Shown: positions 9,046 to 19,683, counted from the stretch's first letter. The stretch: 55,620 nucleotides of DNA from Lysobacteraceae bacterium (GCA_013823855.1 PNMW01000001.1:1-55620), one strand, 5' to 3'. The notes: generated by a model from the sequence alone, not told the origin. A program made the numbers and translations.

Positions 9046-10920
9046 TCACGGCGCCGGCGGCGCAGCGCGCAGCTTGACCACCACGCCGCCGCTGCGGCTG
9101 GCGATCCAGGCATCGATGTTCCGTTCCAGCAGGTCGAGCGGAATCGCGCCGGCGCCGAGCACGGTGTCGTGGAAGCTGCGGATGTCGAAGTTCGGCCCCA
9201 GCGCCGCTTCGGCGCGGGCCCGCAGTTCCTTGATCTTCAGTTCGCCGATCTTGTAGGCCAGCGCTTGGCCGGGCCAGGCGATGTAGCGATCGATCTCGTT
9301 GACGATGTCCAGTTCGGCGCGCGGCGTGTTGGCCTTGAAGAAGTCGATCGCCTGCTGCCGCGTCCAGCCCTTCCAGTGCATGCCGGTGTCGACTACCAGA
9401 CGCACGGCGCGCCACATCTCGTAGGTCAGCTGGCCGAACTTCGCATACGGGTCCTGGTACAGGCCGATCTCCGGGCCGAGGCTTTCGGCGTACAGCGCCC
9501 AGCCCTCGACGAACGCGGTGAAGGCGATCTGGCTGCGGAACGCCGGCAGGCTGCCGCCGGCATCGGCCACCTGTTCCTGCTGCAGGGCGATCTGCAGGTG
9601 ATGGCCGGGCACGGCCTCGTGCGCGGTCAGCGCTTCCTGTTCCCATTTCGGCCGCGAGCCCGGCTTGTAGAGGTTCGCGTAGAAATTGCCGGCGCGGGTG
9701 CCGTCGGCGGCGCCGGGCTGGTAGTAGGCGGTATGGGTATCCGGCGCCTGGGCCGCCGGTACGGCGCGGACGCCGTACGGCTGGCGCGGCAGCTTGCCGA
9801 ACAGCTTCGGCAGCTCGGGATCGATGCGCTTGGCGATGTCGCGGTAGGCCAGCAGCAGCGACTTGCCGTCCTTGTGGAAGAACTTCGGATCGCTGCGCAG
9901 ATAGTTGAAGAACGATTTCAGGTTGCCGCCGTAGCCGACCGAGGTGCGGATCGCCTCCATCTCGCTGCGGATGCGGGCCACTTCGCGCAGGCCGATCGCG
10001 TGGATCTCGTCCGGACTCAGGTCGGTGGTGGTGCTGTCGCGCGCCGCGAACACGTAGGCGTCGCGTCCGTCGGCGATCTGCGACAGGCCGATGCTGTCGC
10101 GGCAGCGCGGCAGGTAGTCGTTGCCGACGAAGCTGCGCAGCCGCTGGTAGGCCGGCAGCACCGATTCGCTGATCGCCGCACGGGCGCTGACGCGCAGGCG
10201 TGCCTGCTCGGCCGCAGGAATGCCGGCCGGGAAATGCAGGAACGGCGCGTAGAACGGACTGGCCTCCGGCTGCTTCACCAGCTGCTTGTCGATCTGGGCC
10301 GGAATCCGCTGGATGGTCACCGCCGGGGCGGTGCGACCTTCGGCGATGCCAAGGCGCAGCAGCTCGATGTGCTGGTCGACCAGCGCCGCAACGCCGTGCA
10401 TCCGGCCGATCCAGTGCTCGTAGTCGGCAACCGAGCCGAAGGTCAGCAGCTCGGTCATCTGATCGGCGCTCTGCGGCCCGTTCAGGTGATTGATCGGCAT
10501 CAGGAAGCCGCGATAGCGATGGGCTTCGATCGCCCGTTCCAGCTGCTGGCGGTAGAGATCGACGTTCAGCTGGTCGGCCGCGCTCAGCCGCTCGCGATCG
10601 ATTTCCAGCAGCTTCTGCAGTGCGCGGGTGTCATCCCGGTTGCGGGCTTCGATCGCGGCGAGGCGGTAGTCGCTCCAGCGGTCGTCGTGGCGGTGCTCGC
10701 CGAGCAGCGAGGCTTCCTCGGGGTTGTTGAGCAGCCAGCGCTGCCATTCGGCGGCTAGCAGTTCGGACAGCTGCTTCGCCGGATCGACATCGGCGGGCGG
10801 CGCTTTCAGCGCCAGCACCGCCGGCGGCACGGCAGCGGCCTGCGGCCTGGCGGCCTTGCCGGCGCAGCCGCAGGCCAGCAGGGCCACGGCGAGGGCAGTG
10901 GAGCAATGGATGGTTTTCAA
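9046..10920 (-). CDS. DUF885 metallopeptidase-like lipoprotein
   Basis: A 624-residue DUF885 protein when started at TTG 10920, which has GGGGAAG just upstream and gives a compact lipoprotein signal (KTIHCSTALAVALLACGCAG). The ATG at 10986 overlaps the pilR stop as ATGA and would give 646 residues with an odd long leader, so the TTG start is preferred. The zinc-type motif HEAVPGHH lies at residues 434-441 and EGWALYAE at 472-479, the family hallmarks of this HExxH-like class related to M32-type carboxypeptidases. The role is unknown, probably periplasmic peptide hydrolysis. It lies directly after pilS-pilR on the same strand and could be cotranscribed, though a functional link is not established. 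Confidence 0.85.
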   Translation of the reverse strand: MKTIHCSTALAVALLACGCAGKAARPQAAAVPPAVLALKAPPADVDPAKQLSELLAAEWQRWLLNNPEEASLLGEHRHDDRWSDYRLAAIEARNRDDTRALQKLLEIDRERLSAADQLNVDLYRQQLERAIEAHRYRGFLMPINHLNGPQSADQMTELLTFGSVADYEHWIGRMHGVAALVDQHIELLRLGIAEGRTAPAVTIQRIPAQIDKQLVKQPEASPFYAPFLHFPAGIPAAEQARLRVSARAAISESVLPAYQRLRSFVGNDYLPRCRDSIGLSQIADGRDAYVFAARDSTTTDLSPDEIHAIGLREVARIRSEMEAIRTSVGYGGNLKSFFNYLRSDPKFFHKDGKSLLLAYRDIAKRIDPELPKLFGKLPRQPYGVRAVPAAQAPDTHTAYYQPGAADGTRAGNFYANLYKPGSRPKWEQEALTAHEAVPGHHLQIALQQEQVADAGGSLPAFRSQIAFTAFVEGWALYAESLGPEIGLYQDPYAKFGQLTYEMWRAVRLVVDTGMHWKGWTRQQAIDFFKANTPRAELDIVNEIDRYIAWPGQALAYKIGELKIKELRARAEAALGPNFDIRSFHDTVLGAGAIPLDLLERNIDAWIASRSGGVVVKLRAAPPAP

Positions 10921-10982
10921 GGTCTTCCCCAGGGTGGTCGACGCTGGCAAGCAGGAAGCGGGCCCCGCTGCCTGCCGCGCGC

Positions 10983-12329
10983 TCATTCGATGTTCAGCTT
11001 CTTGATCCGGTAGCGCAGCGAGCGGAAGGTCATGCCCAGCAGCGCTGCCGCCCGCGTCTTGTTGTAGCGCGCCTTTTCCAGCGCTTCGATGATCGCCCGA
11101 CGCTCGATGTCTTCCATCTGGCCCTCGAGATCGCTGGCTGCCGTCGGCGCCGCGCTGTGCAGTGCGGCCGGTGCGACGGCGACAGCAGGCGGATCGCTGC
11201 GCAGGCGCAGGTCGGCGGCCGCGATCCGGCTGCCGTCGCTGAGGGTGACGGCGCGCTCCAGCACGTTCTCCAGTTCGCGGACATTGCCCGGGAACGGATA
11301 GTCGCGCAGCCGGGCCAGCGCCGAGGCATCGAGCCGCGGCGCGCTGTCGAGCCCGTTGGCGCGGGCCAGGCGGGCCAGGATCGCGTCGGCCAGCAGCGGG
11401 ATGTCGTCCTGGCGATCGCGCAGGCTCGGCGTGCGCACCTCGATGACGTTCAGCCGGTAGTACAGGTCCTGGCGGAAGCTGCCGGCGGCGGTCAGTGCGC
11501 CGAGATCCTTGTGAGTCGCTGAAATCACCCGGACATTGACCGCCACTTCGGTTTCGCCGCCCACCGGCCTGACCGCGCGTTCCTGCAGCGCGCGCAGCAG
11601 CTTCACCTGCATGTGCAGCGGCAGGTCGCCGACCTCGTCGAGAAACAGCGTGCCGCCTTCGGCCGCCTGGAACAGCCCGGCCTTGTCGCGGGTGGCACCG
11701 GTGAAGCTGCCTTTCAGATGGCCGAAGAACTCGGACTCCATCAGTTCGGCGGGAATCGCGCCGCAGTTGACCGGCACGAACGGCGCGTCGCCGCGCGGGC
11801 TGCGGCTGTGGATCAGCCGGGCCACCAGTTCCTTGCCGGTGCCCGATTCGCCGGTGATGTGGACCGGCGCCTGGCTGCGGGCCAGCCGGTCGATCAGCGC
11901 CCGCAGCGCGTCGATGACTGGCGTGTGGCCGAGCAGGCCGCCGTCGTCCGCTTCGACCGTGGCGCGCAGCTTCAGCGCGGTATCGACCAGCTTGCGCAGC
12001 TGGCCGAGGTCGATCGGCTTGGAGACGAAATCGAAGGCGCCCGCCTTCAGGCTTTCGACCGCCGCCTGGGCGCTGCCATAGGCGGTGATCACCGCCACCG
12101 GCAGGCCGGCGTGCTTCTTCTGGATCAGGCCGACCAGTTCGATGCCGTTGCCGTCGGGCAGACGCATGTCGGTGAAGCAGAGGTCGAAGCTGTGCTCGGC
12201 GAGCAGGGCGCGCGCCTCGCGCAGCGATCCGGCGGCGGCCGTGCGCAGGCCCATCCGCGACAGGGTGATTTCCAGCAGCTCGCGGATATCAGCCTCGTCG
12301 TCGACGATCAGCGCCAGTGCTTTGCTCAT
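10983..12329 (-). CDS. pilR: Sigma-54-dependent response regulator PilR
   Basis: A 448-residue NtrC-class regulator. The receiver domain has D10/D11, the phosphorylation site D54 (CFTDMRLPDG) and K104. The AAA+ domain has Walker A GESGTGKE (160-167), the sigma-54 contact loop GSFTGA (207-212; the canonical second residue A is S here) and Walker B GGTLFLDE (225-232). The C-terminus carries a Fis-type helix-turn-helix (NKTRAAALLGMTFRSLRYR). In pseudomonads and xanthomonads PilR activates pilA, the type IV major pilin, with RpoN. PilS is encoded 22 bases upstream. No pilA is in the window, so the target lies elsewhere. Confidence 0.93.
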   Translation of the reverse strand: MSKALALIVDDEADIRELLEITLSRMGLRTAAAGSLREARALLAEHSFDLCFTDMRLPDGNGIELVGLIQKKHAGLPVAVITAYGSAQAAVESLKAGAFDFVSKPIDLGQLRKLVDTALKLRATVEADDGGLLGHTPVIDALRALIDRLARSQAPVHITGESGTGKELVARLIHSRSPRGDAPFVPVNCGAIPAELMESEFFGHLKGSFTGATRDKAGLFQAAEGGTLFLDEVGDLPLHMQVKLLRALQERAVRPVGGETEVAVNVRVISATHKDLGALTAAGSFRQDLYYRLNVIEVRTPSLRDRQDDIPLLADAILARLARANGLDSAPRLDASALARLRDYPFPGNVRELENVLERAVTLSDGSRIAAADLRLRSDPPAVAVAPAALHSAAPTAASDLEGQMEDIERRAIIEALEKARYNKTRAAALLGMTFRSLRYRIKKLNIE

Positions 12330-12351
12330 GAGGCCGTCGGTCCGAAGGGGG

Positions 12352-13938
12352 TCAGCTGGCGAAGATCAGCCGGAAACGGGTGCCCGTCTCGGTCGGCAGA
12401 TGCAGCAGACGTGCTTGATTGTATTCACATATTTCCCTCGACAGATACAGGCCGAGGCCAGTGCCGCGACTGGCGGTGGTGAAGAACGGTTCGAACAGCT
12501 GCTCGCGCACCGGTGCCGGGATGCCGCTGCCGTCGTCGCTGATGTCCAGGTACGGGCGATGGCCGGGGTTCATCCGTCCGGCGCCGAGGTGGACCGTGAC
12601 CCGGCGACCGTCCGACGCGCCATGGTCGAAGCTGTTCTGCCAGAGGTTGTGCAGCACCTGCTGCAGCTGGTCGGGATCGAAGCGCACCGTCAGGGCCTCG
12701 CTGACACCGGCGATCAGGACCGTGCGGGCGCCGTCCGGGCAGCCTTCGCACCAGACCGCGATGCAGCGCTCCAGAAAGGCGCGCAGCGGAATGGTGCGCG
12801 GCACGGCGGCTTCGCGCCGCGACAGGCGCAGCACGTCCTCGACGATCCTGTCGATCCGGGTCGTGTGCCGCTGGATCATCTCGAGCAGGCGCTGATCCTC
12901 GGCCGGCAGCTGCGGTGATTCGGCCAGCAGCTGGCCGGCATGGCGGATCGCCGACAGCGGGTTGCGGATCTCGTGGGCGATGCCGGCCGACAGCCGGCCG
13001 AGCGCCGCCAGCTTCAGCTGCTGCGCCTGCTCGCGGACCCGGGCAGCATCGTCGAGCAGCACCAGCACCGGCGCCCAGGCGTTGAAGCCGAGCCGGGTGA
13101 AGCGCGGCAGCAGTTCCGGCCCGCCGATGCTGAAGCTGACCGGCTGCGGATCGCGATTCGGCGCTTCCTGCCAGCGTTCGAGGGCGGCGTTGAGCATCGG
13201 CAGCGCGCTGGCCAGCGGCCGGCCGTCGAGTACCGGGCTGGCCAGCAGCCGGCGACCAGCGGCGTTCTGGACCCGCAGCCGGCGTTCCTCGTCGATCACC
13301 AGCACCGGCGTGTCCATGCTTTCGACGATCCGCTCGTTGAGCCGCGACAGGCTGGCCAGATCGCTGCCGAAGCGGGCGGCCAGCGCCTCGCTCCTGCGGG
13401 CGCGCTGGGCGACGGCACCGGCGCCCAGCGAGGTCGCGAACAGCATCAGCCCGATCAGGCCGGCATTGGTGATATCGGCCGCTTCGAACTGGCCCTGCGA
13501 CTGCCGCCACAGTTCCGCGCCGAACACCGCGAAGGTGCCGAGTGCGGCATGCAGCAGGCCCAGGCGCGGCGGCAGCACCAGGCTGCAGCCGACCGCTGGC
13601 GTGATCAGCAGCACGCCGAGCCCGGACGACACGCCCCTGGCGGCATACATCATCGACACGATCGCCACGCTGTCGATGACGAACGAAAAGTGCGCCTGAG
13701 TGCGCAGGCCCGGCTGCCGGGTCAACGCCGCTGCCAGCAGCGCGATGGCCGGCAGCGTGTAGACGATGATGATGGCGAAGAACTGGCCCGGATCGGCGCG
13801 ATCGAAGAAGTACGGCACCAGCTTGAAGCCGTGGACCACCGCCAGCAGCACCACCAGCACCAGCCGGTAGGCCGCCAGGGTGATCAGGATTCGCCAGTCC
13901 TCCGGATCGAGGAAGTGGCTGCGCTCGCGGCTGTCCAT
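12352..13938 (-). CDS. pilS: Membrane sensor histidine kinase PilS
   Basis: A 528-residue kinase with about six N-terminal membrane helices (residues ~18-175), a PAS-like segment (~200-300), the H-box GIAHEIRNPLSAIRHAG with H322 as the autophosphorylated residue, and a C-terminal ATPase domain (DPDQLQQVLHNLWQNSFDHG, DDGSGIP, GTGLGLYLSREI). The six-helix layout plus PAS and the adjacent PilR identify PilS, which senses pilin in the membrane and phosphorylates PilR. The minus-strand order PP0621-like, pilS, pilR, with sucC divergent, matches related gammaproteobacteria. Length is normal for the family. Confidence 0.93.
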   Translation of the reverse strand: MDSRERSHFLDPEDWRILITLAAYRLVLVVLLAVVHGFKLVPYFFDRADPGQFFAIIIVYTLPAIALLAAALTRQPGLRTQAHFSFVIDSVAIVSMMYAARGVSSGLGVLLITPAVGCSLVLPPRLGLLHAALGTFAVFGAELWRQSQGQFEAADITNAGLIGLMLFATSLGAGAVAQRARRSEALAARFGSDLASLSRLNERIVESMDTPVLVIDEERRLRVQNAAGRRLLASPVLDGRPLASALPMLNAALERWQEAPNRDPQPVSFSIGGPELLPRFTRLGFNAWAPVLVLLDDAARVREQAQQLKLAALGRLSAGIAHEIRNPLSAIRHAGQLLAESPQLPAEDQRLLEMIQRHTTRIDRIVEDVLRLSRREAAVPRTIPLRAFLERCIAVWCEGCPDGARTVLIAGVSEALTVRFDPDQLQQVLHNLWQNSFDHGASDGRRVTVHLGAGRMNPGHRPYLDISDDGSGIPAPVREQLFEPFFTTASRGTGLGLYLSREICEYNQARLLHLPTETGTRFRLIFAS

Positions 13939-13964
13939 GTGCCGACGATCGCGCTAGCGGCGGA

Positions 13965-14177
13965 TCACGACCGTTTCTGCTCGCAGGCGCCGCAGCGACC
14001 CTGTGGCGACAGGGTCTGCACCGGCAGGTAGGTGCCGCAGCCTTCGCAGCGCGCGACCGTCTGCAGCGGTTCAGGGGGTGGGGTGTCGCGGCGATTGCCC
14101 GTCTGCCAGCGTACGTAGGACCGATACAGCAGCCAGCCGACGGCGGCGAGAAAGAACACCCGAATGAGTAGTGACAT
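13965..14177 (-). CDS. PP0621-family small membrane protein with zinc-ribbon-like motif
   Basis: A 70-residue protein with one N-terminal membrane helix (residues ~4-18, IRVFFLAAVGWLLY) and two CxxC pairs (C44/C47 in CEGCGTYLP, C62/C65 in CGACE), which should bind zinc. This matches the PP0621-type proteins often encoded beside pilS. Function is unknown; a membrane-tethered metal-binding adaptor is likely. It starts 26 bases before pilS on the same strand and so probably heads that operon. AGGCGACGAC precedes the ATG at 14177. Confidence 0.85.
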   Translation of the reverse strand: MSLLIRVFFLAAVGWLLYRSYVRWQTGNRRDTPPPEPLQTVARCEGCGTYLPVQTLSPQGRCGACEQKRS

Positions 14178-14372
14178 GTCGTCGCCTGTTGAGAGTTGAT
14201 TTCGCGCGAGGTTTTCTCGCCGGGATCGTAAAAGTGTAGCGGTGCAAATGCTTTGCCTGCACCGGTCGATTCATGGAAAATGCGGCGGCTTCAACCCGCT
14301 GTATCAAATACGCACAGGCATTGGCGCACAGTTGTTCCCAATGTCCGAGTCTCAATCACCCTTGGGGGATGC

Positions 14373-15536
<1,164 letters not shown>

Positions 15537-15560
15537 AGCCCAAGGATTACCGAGACTGCA

Positions 15561-16430
15561 ATGAGCATCCTGATCAACAAAGACACCAAGGTCATCTGCC
15601 AGGGCTTCACCGGCAAGCAGGGCACCTTCCACTCCGAACAGGCGATTGCCTACGGCACCAAGATGGTCGGCGGCGTGTCGCCGGGCAAGGGCGGCACCAC
15701 CCACTTGAGCCTGCCGGTGTTCAGCACCGCGCACGACGCGGTCAAGGCCACCGGTGCCGACGCGACGATGATCTACGTGCCGGCCCCCGGCGCGGCCGAT
15801 GCGATCCTCGAAGCGGCCGACGCCGGCATCAAGGTCATCATCTGTATCACCGAAGGCATCCCGGTGATCGACATGGTTAAGGTCAAGGCCGCACTCAAGG
15901 CCTACCCGGACGCCGTGCTGATCGGCCCGAACTGCCCCGGCGTGATCACGCCGGGCCAGTGCAAGATCGGCATCATGCCGGGCCACATCCACAAGCCGGG
16001 CCGCATCGGCATCGTGTCGCGTTCGGGCACGCTGACCTATGAAACCGTGCACCAGACCACCCAGAACGGCCTCGGCCAGTCGACCTGCGTCGGCATCGGC
16101 GGCGACCCGGTGCGCGGCCTCGGCTTCATCGACGTGCTGAAGCGCTTCGAAGCCGATCCGGAAACCGACGGCATGATCATGGTCGGCGAAATCGGCGGCT
16201 CGTCCGAGGAAGAAGCGGCGGCCTACATCAAGCAGCACATCAGGAAGCCGGTGGTGGCCTACATCGCCGGCGTCACCGCGCCGGCCGGCAAGCGCATGGG
16301 CCATGCCGGCGCGATCATCGCCGGCGGCAAGGGCACGGCGGACGAGAAGTTCGCGGCGCTCGAAGCGGCGGGTGTCAAGACCGTCCGCTCGCCGGCCGAC
16401 CTCGGCGCGGCGATGAAGTCGCTGCTCTGA
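15561..16430 (+). CDS. sucD: Succinyl-CoA synthetase alpha subunit
   Basis: SucD carries the phosphohistidine and the CoA site of succinyl-CoA ligase. It is 289 residues, the standard length. Visible are the CoA-binding N-terminal Rossmann part ([20 protein letters not shown]), [12 protein letters not shown], and the catalytic histidine H248 in [16 protein letters not shown] precedes the start. It pairs with sucC upstream, and a strong terminator follows 26 bases after the stop, which closes a two-gene operon. In many relatives sucCD sits with sucAB-lpd; here it stands by pilSR and nadE, as in xanthomonads. Confidence 0.97.
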   Translation: MSILINKDTKVICQGFTGKQGTFHSEQAIAYGTKMVGGVSPGKGGTTHLSLPVFSTAHDAVKATGADATMIYVPAPGAADAILEAADAGIKVIICITEGIPVIDMVKVKAALKAYPDAVLIGPNCPGVITPGQCKIGIMPGHIHKPGRIGIVSRSGTLTYETVHQTTQNGLGQSTCVGIGGDPVRGLGFIDVLKRFEADPETDGMIMVGEIGGSSEEEAAAYIKQHIRKPVVAYIAGVTAPAGKRMGHAGAIIAGGKGTADEKFAALEAAGVKTVRSPADLGAAMKSLL

Positions 16431-16456
16431 TCGTCTCGCGGCGGCTGGAGTAACCG

Positions 16457-16491
16457 GAAAGGGCGCGATTCGTCGCGCCCTTTCTCGTTTA
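16457..16491 (+). terminator. Rho-independent terminator after sucD
   Basis: A perfect 12-bp stem (GAAAGGGCGCGA 16457-16468, TCGCGCCCTTTC 16473-16484) with a TTCG tetraloop and a TCGTTTA tail. It ends the sucCD transcript 34 bases before the nadE start. Confidence 0.85.
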
Positions 16492-16524
16492 TTGTCGATG
16501 CTCATTCGTGGAATCGAACAACCG

Positions 16525-18153
16525 ATGAACAAGCCGCTGGTCCTCGCTGCCGCCCAGCTCAACCTCTGGGTCGGCGACCTCGACGGCAATGTCGCCAAGA
16601 TCGCCGCCGCCATCGCCAGGGCGCGTGATGAACTGGGCGCCCAACTGGTCGCCACGCCGGAGCTGTCGCTGCTTGGCTATCCGCCGGACGACCTGCTGCT
16701 GCGCACGGCGCTGCCGCAGGCCATCGAGGCGGCGCTGGTGAGGATCGCGGCGGCGTCCGCCGGCATCCACGTCGTCGTCGGCCATCCGGAATACGCGGAC
16801 GGCCGGGTCTACAACGCGGCCTCGGTCTATCGCGATGGCCAGCTGCTGGCGCGGGCGCGCAAGCAGCTGCTGCCGAACTACGGCGTGTTCGACGAGAAGC
16901 GCCACTTCGCACCCGGAGCCGCGGCGGCCACGGTCTTTGAACTGCACGGACGGCGCATCGGCCTGTGTATCTGCGAGGACATCTGGGGGCCGGGGCCGGC
17001 GGCGGCCGCGAAAGCGGCGGGTGCGGAGCTGCTGCTGAACATCAATGCCTCGCCGTACAACGTCGGCAAGCCGGCCGAGCGCCTCGCCGTGCTGCGTCGG
17101 CGCGCGTCCGAAGTCGGCCTGCCGATCGTCTACGTCAACTGCACCGGCGGCCAGGACGAACTGGTGTTCGACGGCGATTCGATGGCCATCGATGCCGACG
17201 GCACGCTCGGCTTCCGGGCGCCGCTGTTCGAGGAGGGCGTCTATCCGATCAGCCTGGATGCCGTGCGGCCGGTCGGCGCGATCCGCGTCGAGGGCTCGAT
17301 CGAAGCCGAGATCTATGCCGGGCTGGTCCAGGCCACCCGCGACTACGTCACCCGCAACGGCTTTCCGGGGGTGCTGCTGGGCCTGTCCGGCGGCATCGAT
17401 TCGGCGCTGATCGCGGCGATCGCCGCCGATGCGCTCGGGCCGGACAAGGTCTGGGCGGTGTCGCTGCCGTCGCGTTACACGCTCGACATGTCCAACGACG
17501 ATGCCCGGATCGAGGCCGAGCGGCTCGGCATCCGCTACTCGGTGCTGCCGATCGAAAAGCCGTTCGCCGCGTTCGGCGAGACGCTGGCGCCGCTGTTCGG
17601 CGATCGGCCGATCGATCTGACCGAGGAAAACATGCAGTCGCGCAGCCGCGGCGTGCTGCTGATGGCGCTGTCGAACAAGTTCGGCAGCGTGGTGCTGACC
17701 ACCGGCAACAAGAGCGAGATGGCGGTCGGCTACGCCACGCTCTACGGCGACATGTGCGGTGGCTTCGCGCCGATCAAGGACGTCTACAAGACCCGGGTCT
17801 ACGCGCTGTCGCGCTACCGCAACACGCTGTCGCCGGCCGACCTGCCGGTGATTCCGGAGCGGGTCATCGAACGTCCGCCGACCGCCGAGCTGCGGCCGGA
17901 CCAGAAGGACTCGGATTCACTGCCACCGTACGAGGTGCTCGATCCGATCCTCGAGGCCTATGTCGAGCACTGCCGGTCGATTCCGGAGATCGTCGCGATG
18001 GGCTTCGAGGAAGCCACGGTGCGGCGGGTGGCCGGGCTGGTCCGGCGCTCCGAGTACAAGCGCCGGCAGGCGCCGCCGGGGCCGAAGATCACGCTGCGGG
18101 CGTTTGGCCGCGAGCGGCGCTATCCGATCACGGCGGTCTACGGCGATCTCTGA
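16525..18153 (+). CDS. nadE: Glutamine-dependent NAD+ synthetase
   Basis: A 542-residue two-domain NadE that makes NAD+ from deamido-NAD+, ATP and glutamine. The N-terminal nitrilase-like glutaminase has the E46 / K113 / C150 triad (ATPELS, ARKQLLPNYG, CICEDIWG), and the C-terminal amide-forming domain has the ATP PP-loop SGGIDS (288-293) and TTGNKSEMAVGY. The chosen ATG at 16525 starts MNKPLVLAAAQLN; a TTG at 16492 would place translation inside the terminator and is rejected. Its transcription must start within the short region after the terminator or come from read-through. It is convergent with bamD. Confidence 0.95.
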   Translation: MNKPLVLAAAQLNLWVGDLDGNVAKIAAAIARARDELGAQLVATPELSLLGYPPDDLLLRTALPQAIEAALVRIAAASAGIHVVVGHPEYADGRVYNAASVYRDGQLLARARKQLLPNYGVFDEKRHFAPGAAAATVFELHGRRIGLCICEDIWGPGPAAAAKAAGAELLLNINASPYNVGKPAERLAVLRRRASEVGLPIVYVNCTGGQDELVFDGDSMAIDADGTLGFRAPLFEEGVYPISLDAVRPVGAIRVEGSIEAEIYAGLVQATRDYVTRNGFPGVLLGLSGGIDSALIAAIAADALGPDKVWAVSLPSRYTLDMSNDDARIEAERLGIRYSVLPIEKPFAAFGETLAPLFGDRPIDLTEENMQSRSRGVLLMALSNKFGSVVLTTGNKSEMAVGYATLYGDMCGGFAPIKDVYKTRVYALSRYRNTLSPADLPVIPERVIERPPTAELRPDQKDSDSLPPYEVLDPILEAYVEHCRSIPEIVAMGFEEATVRRVAGLVRRSEYKRRQAPPGPKITLRAFGRERRYPITAVYGDL

Positions 18154-18184
18154 GCGGATCTCTTGGCGATGTCCGAGCCATCTG

Positions 18185-18202
18185 CGCAGCGATCACGCTG
18201 CG
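18185..18202. terminator. Possible hairpin between convergent nadE and bamD
   Basis: CGCAGCG (18185-18191) and CGCTGCG (18196-18202) form a perfect 7-bp stem with an ATCA loop in the 53-base gap between the two stop codons. There is no T tract on either side, so termination is only a suggestion from position. Confidence 0.3.
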
Positions 18203-18206
18203 GCGG

Positions 18207-19649
18207 CTACTTCGCCTCGGCCGGGGCCGGCTCGGCGGGGATTGCCGCTGGCGCGGGTTCAGCGGCCGGTTCGGCCTTCTTGTCGCCGCCGAGGGTGTAG
18301 CTCTTGTTCAGGAAGTCGAACAGGCCGCCGTCCTCTTCCTTCTTCTTCTCGTCCTGGCCGGCCTCGGCCTTGGCGGCCGTTGCCCCGGCCGCTTCCTTGC
18401 CGTCGGCAGCCGGAGCCGCCGCTGCCGGCTGGCTGTCGGTGAACACCGGCGGGATATCGATGACCACCGGCGCGCCGGTATAAGGACCGGTCACCAGCGA
18501 AGCATTGCCATCGGGATTCCGCGTATCGGTCGCGCGGCTGGCAGCCGGTGCCTGGTCATTGCCCGGGCCGGCCGGCGCCTTGGAATCGCGAACCTTGTCC
18601 TTGTCGACGGTATACGACTTGTTCAGCACGTTCAGGTAGCCGGCGAGCTTACCGAAGAAGCCCTTCGGCTCGTCCTTGGCACCGTCGGCGGTCGTGCCGG
18701 CTGCGGCGGCTTGCGCAGCTGGCGCCGCGTCGGTGGCCGGGGCCTGCGCTGCCGCCACTTCTTCCGGGAAGCCGATGCGGCTGCGCGGACCGGGCTTGAT
18801 ACGCGGTACCGTCGCCTGCCGGATCGATTCCTGGTTGGCGGCGATGATCCGGTCGAGATCGGCGATCTGCGGCGCGAGGCCGAGCTTTTCGTAGCTCAGG
18901 CGGAGCAGTGACAGCGCGTCTGCCGTCGCCGGCGCGCCCGGGTATTCGGCAATCAGGTTCTCGGCGCGCTTCGATACCGCGACCCAGGCCTGCCGCTTGA
19001 CATAGAACCGAACGATCGACAGTTCATGGCTGGCGATGCGATTGCGCAGGTAGATCATCCGCTTGCGCGCGTCTCCGGTGTAGACGCTGTTCGGATAGCG
19101 CTGCACCAGCACCGCGAAGTCGTCGTAGGCGCGGCGTTCGGCGTTGACGTCCTTCTTGCTGGTGTCGATCGGCAGGAAATCGCTGATCGATTCGGTCCGC
19201 GCCGCGTTGATCAGACCCTTGAGGTACTGGACGTAGTCGGCACTCTTGTGGCGCGGGTGCTCGCGCAGGAAGCGGTCGGCCGCCAGCAGCGCTTCGTCCG
19301 GCCTGAAACTGCGATACTGCGCGTAGACCTTCTCGAGTTCGGACTGGGTCGCGAACTCGGTGAACGGGTAGCGCGCAATCAGCTGGGTGAACTGGTCGGT
19401 GGCGGCCTCGTAGTCGGTGTTCAGCAGGGCAGCGTGCGCCTTCGCGTAGGCCTTCAGGGCTTCCTGCTTGAGCACCGCCTCGGACTGCGGGACACCGCCG
19501 GAGCCGACATCGGTACCGGCCCGGAACGGATTGTCCGGGTCATCGCGCTTCTCTTTCGAGGCGCAGCCGACGACGACAGCAAGCGACAGCAGGCAGAAGA
19601 CGCGCAGCGCGCGCGACGCGGAAGGACCGCGAAAGGAACGATTGATCAT
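18207..19649 (-). CDS. bamD: Outer-membrane assembly factor BamD with long C-terminal extension
   Basis: BamD is the essential outer-membrane lipoprotein of the beta-barrel assembly machine. The start at ATG 19649 gives a lipoprotein signal with lipobox VVVGC (C29). The TPR domain runs to about residue 273 (KAYAKAHAALLNTDYEAA, ARYPFTEFATQSELEKVYAQYRSFRPDEALLAADRFL). The usual family length is about 245-280, but this product is 480 residues: residues ~275-480 form an Ala/Pro/Lys/Glu-rich tail holding two copies of LNKSYT (342-347 and 447-452), each preceded by a Phe/Leu-rich patch. The N-terminal assignment is firm; the tail is unusual. rluD is divergent, as in related gammaproteobacteria. Confidence 0.9.
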   Translation of the reverse strand: MINRSFRGPSASRALRVFCLLSLAVVVGCASKEKRDDPDNPFRAGTDVGSGGVPQSEAVLKQEALKAYAKAHAALLNTDYEAATDQFTQLIARYPFTEFATQSELEKVYAQYRSFRPDEALLAADRFLREHPRHKSADYVQYLKGLINAARTESISDFLPIDTSKKDVNAERRAYDDFAVLVQRYPNSVYTGDARKRMIYLRNRIASHELSIVRFYVKRQAWVAVSKRAENLIAEYPGAPATADALSLLRLSYEKLGLAPQIADLDRIIAANQESIRQATVPRIKPGPRSRIGFPEEVAAAQAPATDAAPAAQAAAAGTTADGAKDEPKGFFGKLAGYLNVLNKSYTVDKDKVRDSKAPAGPGNDQAPAASRATDTRNPDGNASLVTGPYTGAPVVIDIPPVFTDSQPAAAAPAADGKEAAGATAAKAEAGQDEKKKEEDGGLFDFLNKSYTLGGDKKAEPAAEPAPAAIPAEPAPAEAK

Positions 19650-19683
19650 TACGCGGAGCATCAGCACGTTGAGTCAGAAAACG

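Noticed and set aside
9031..10758. A 575-codon open frame antisense to the DUF885 gene
   Set aside because: The minus strand encodes a full family protein with its metal motif; the plus frame has no recognisable features.
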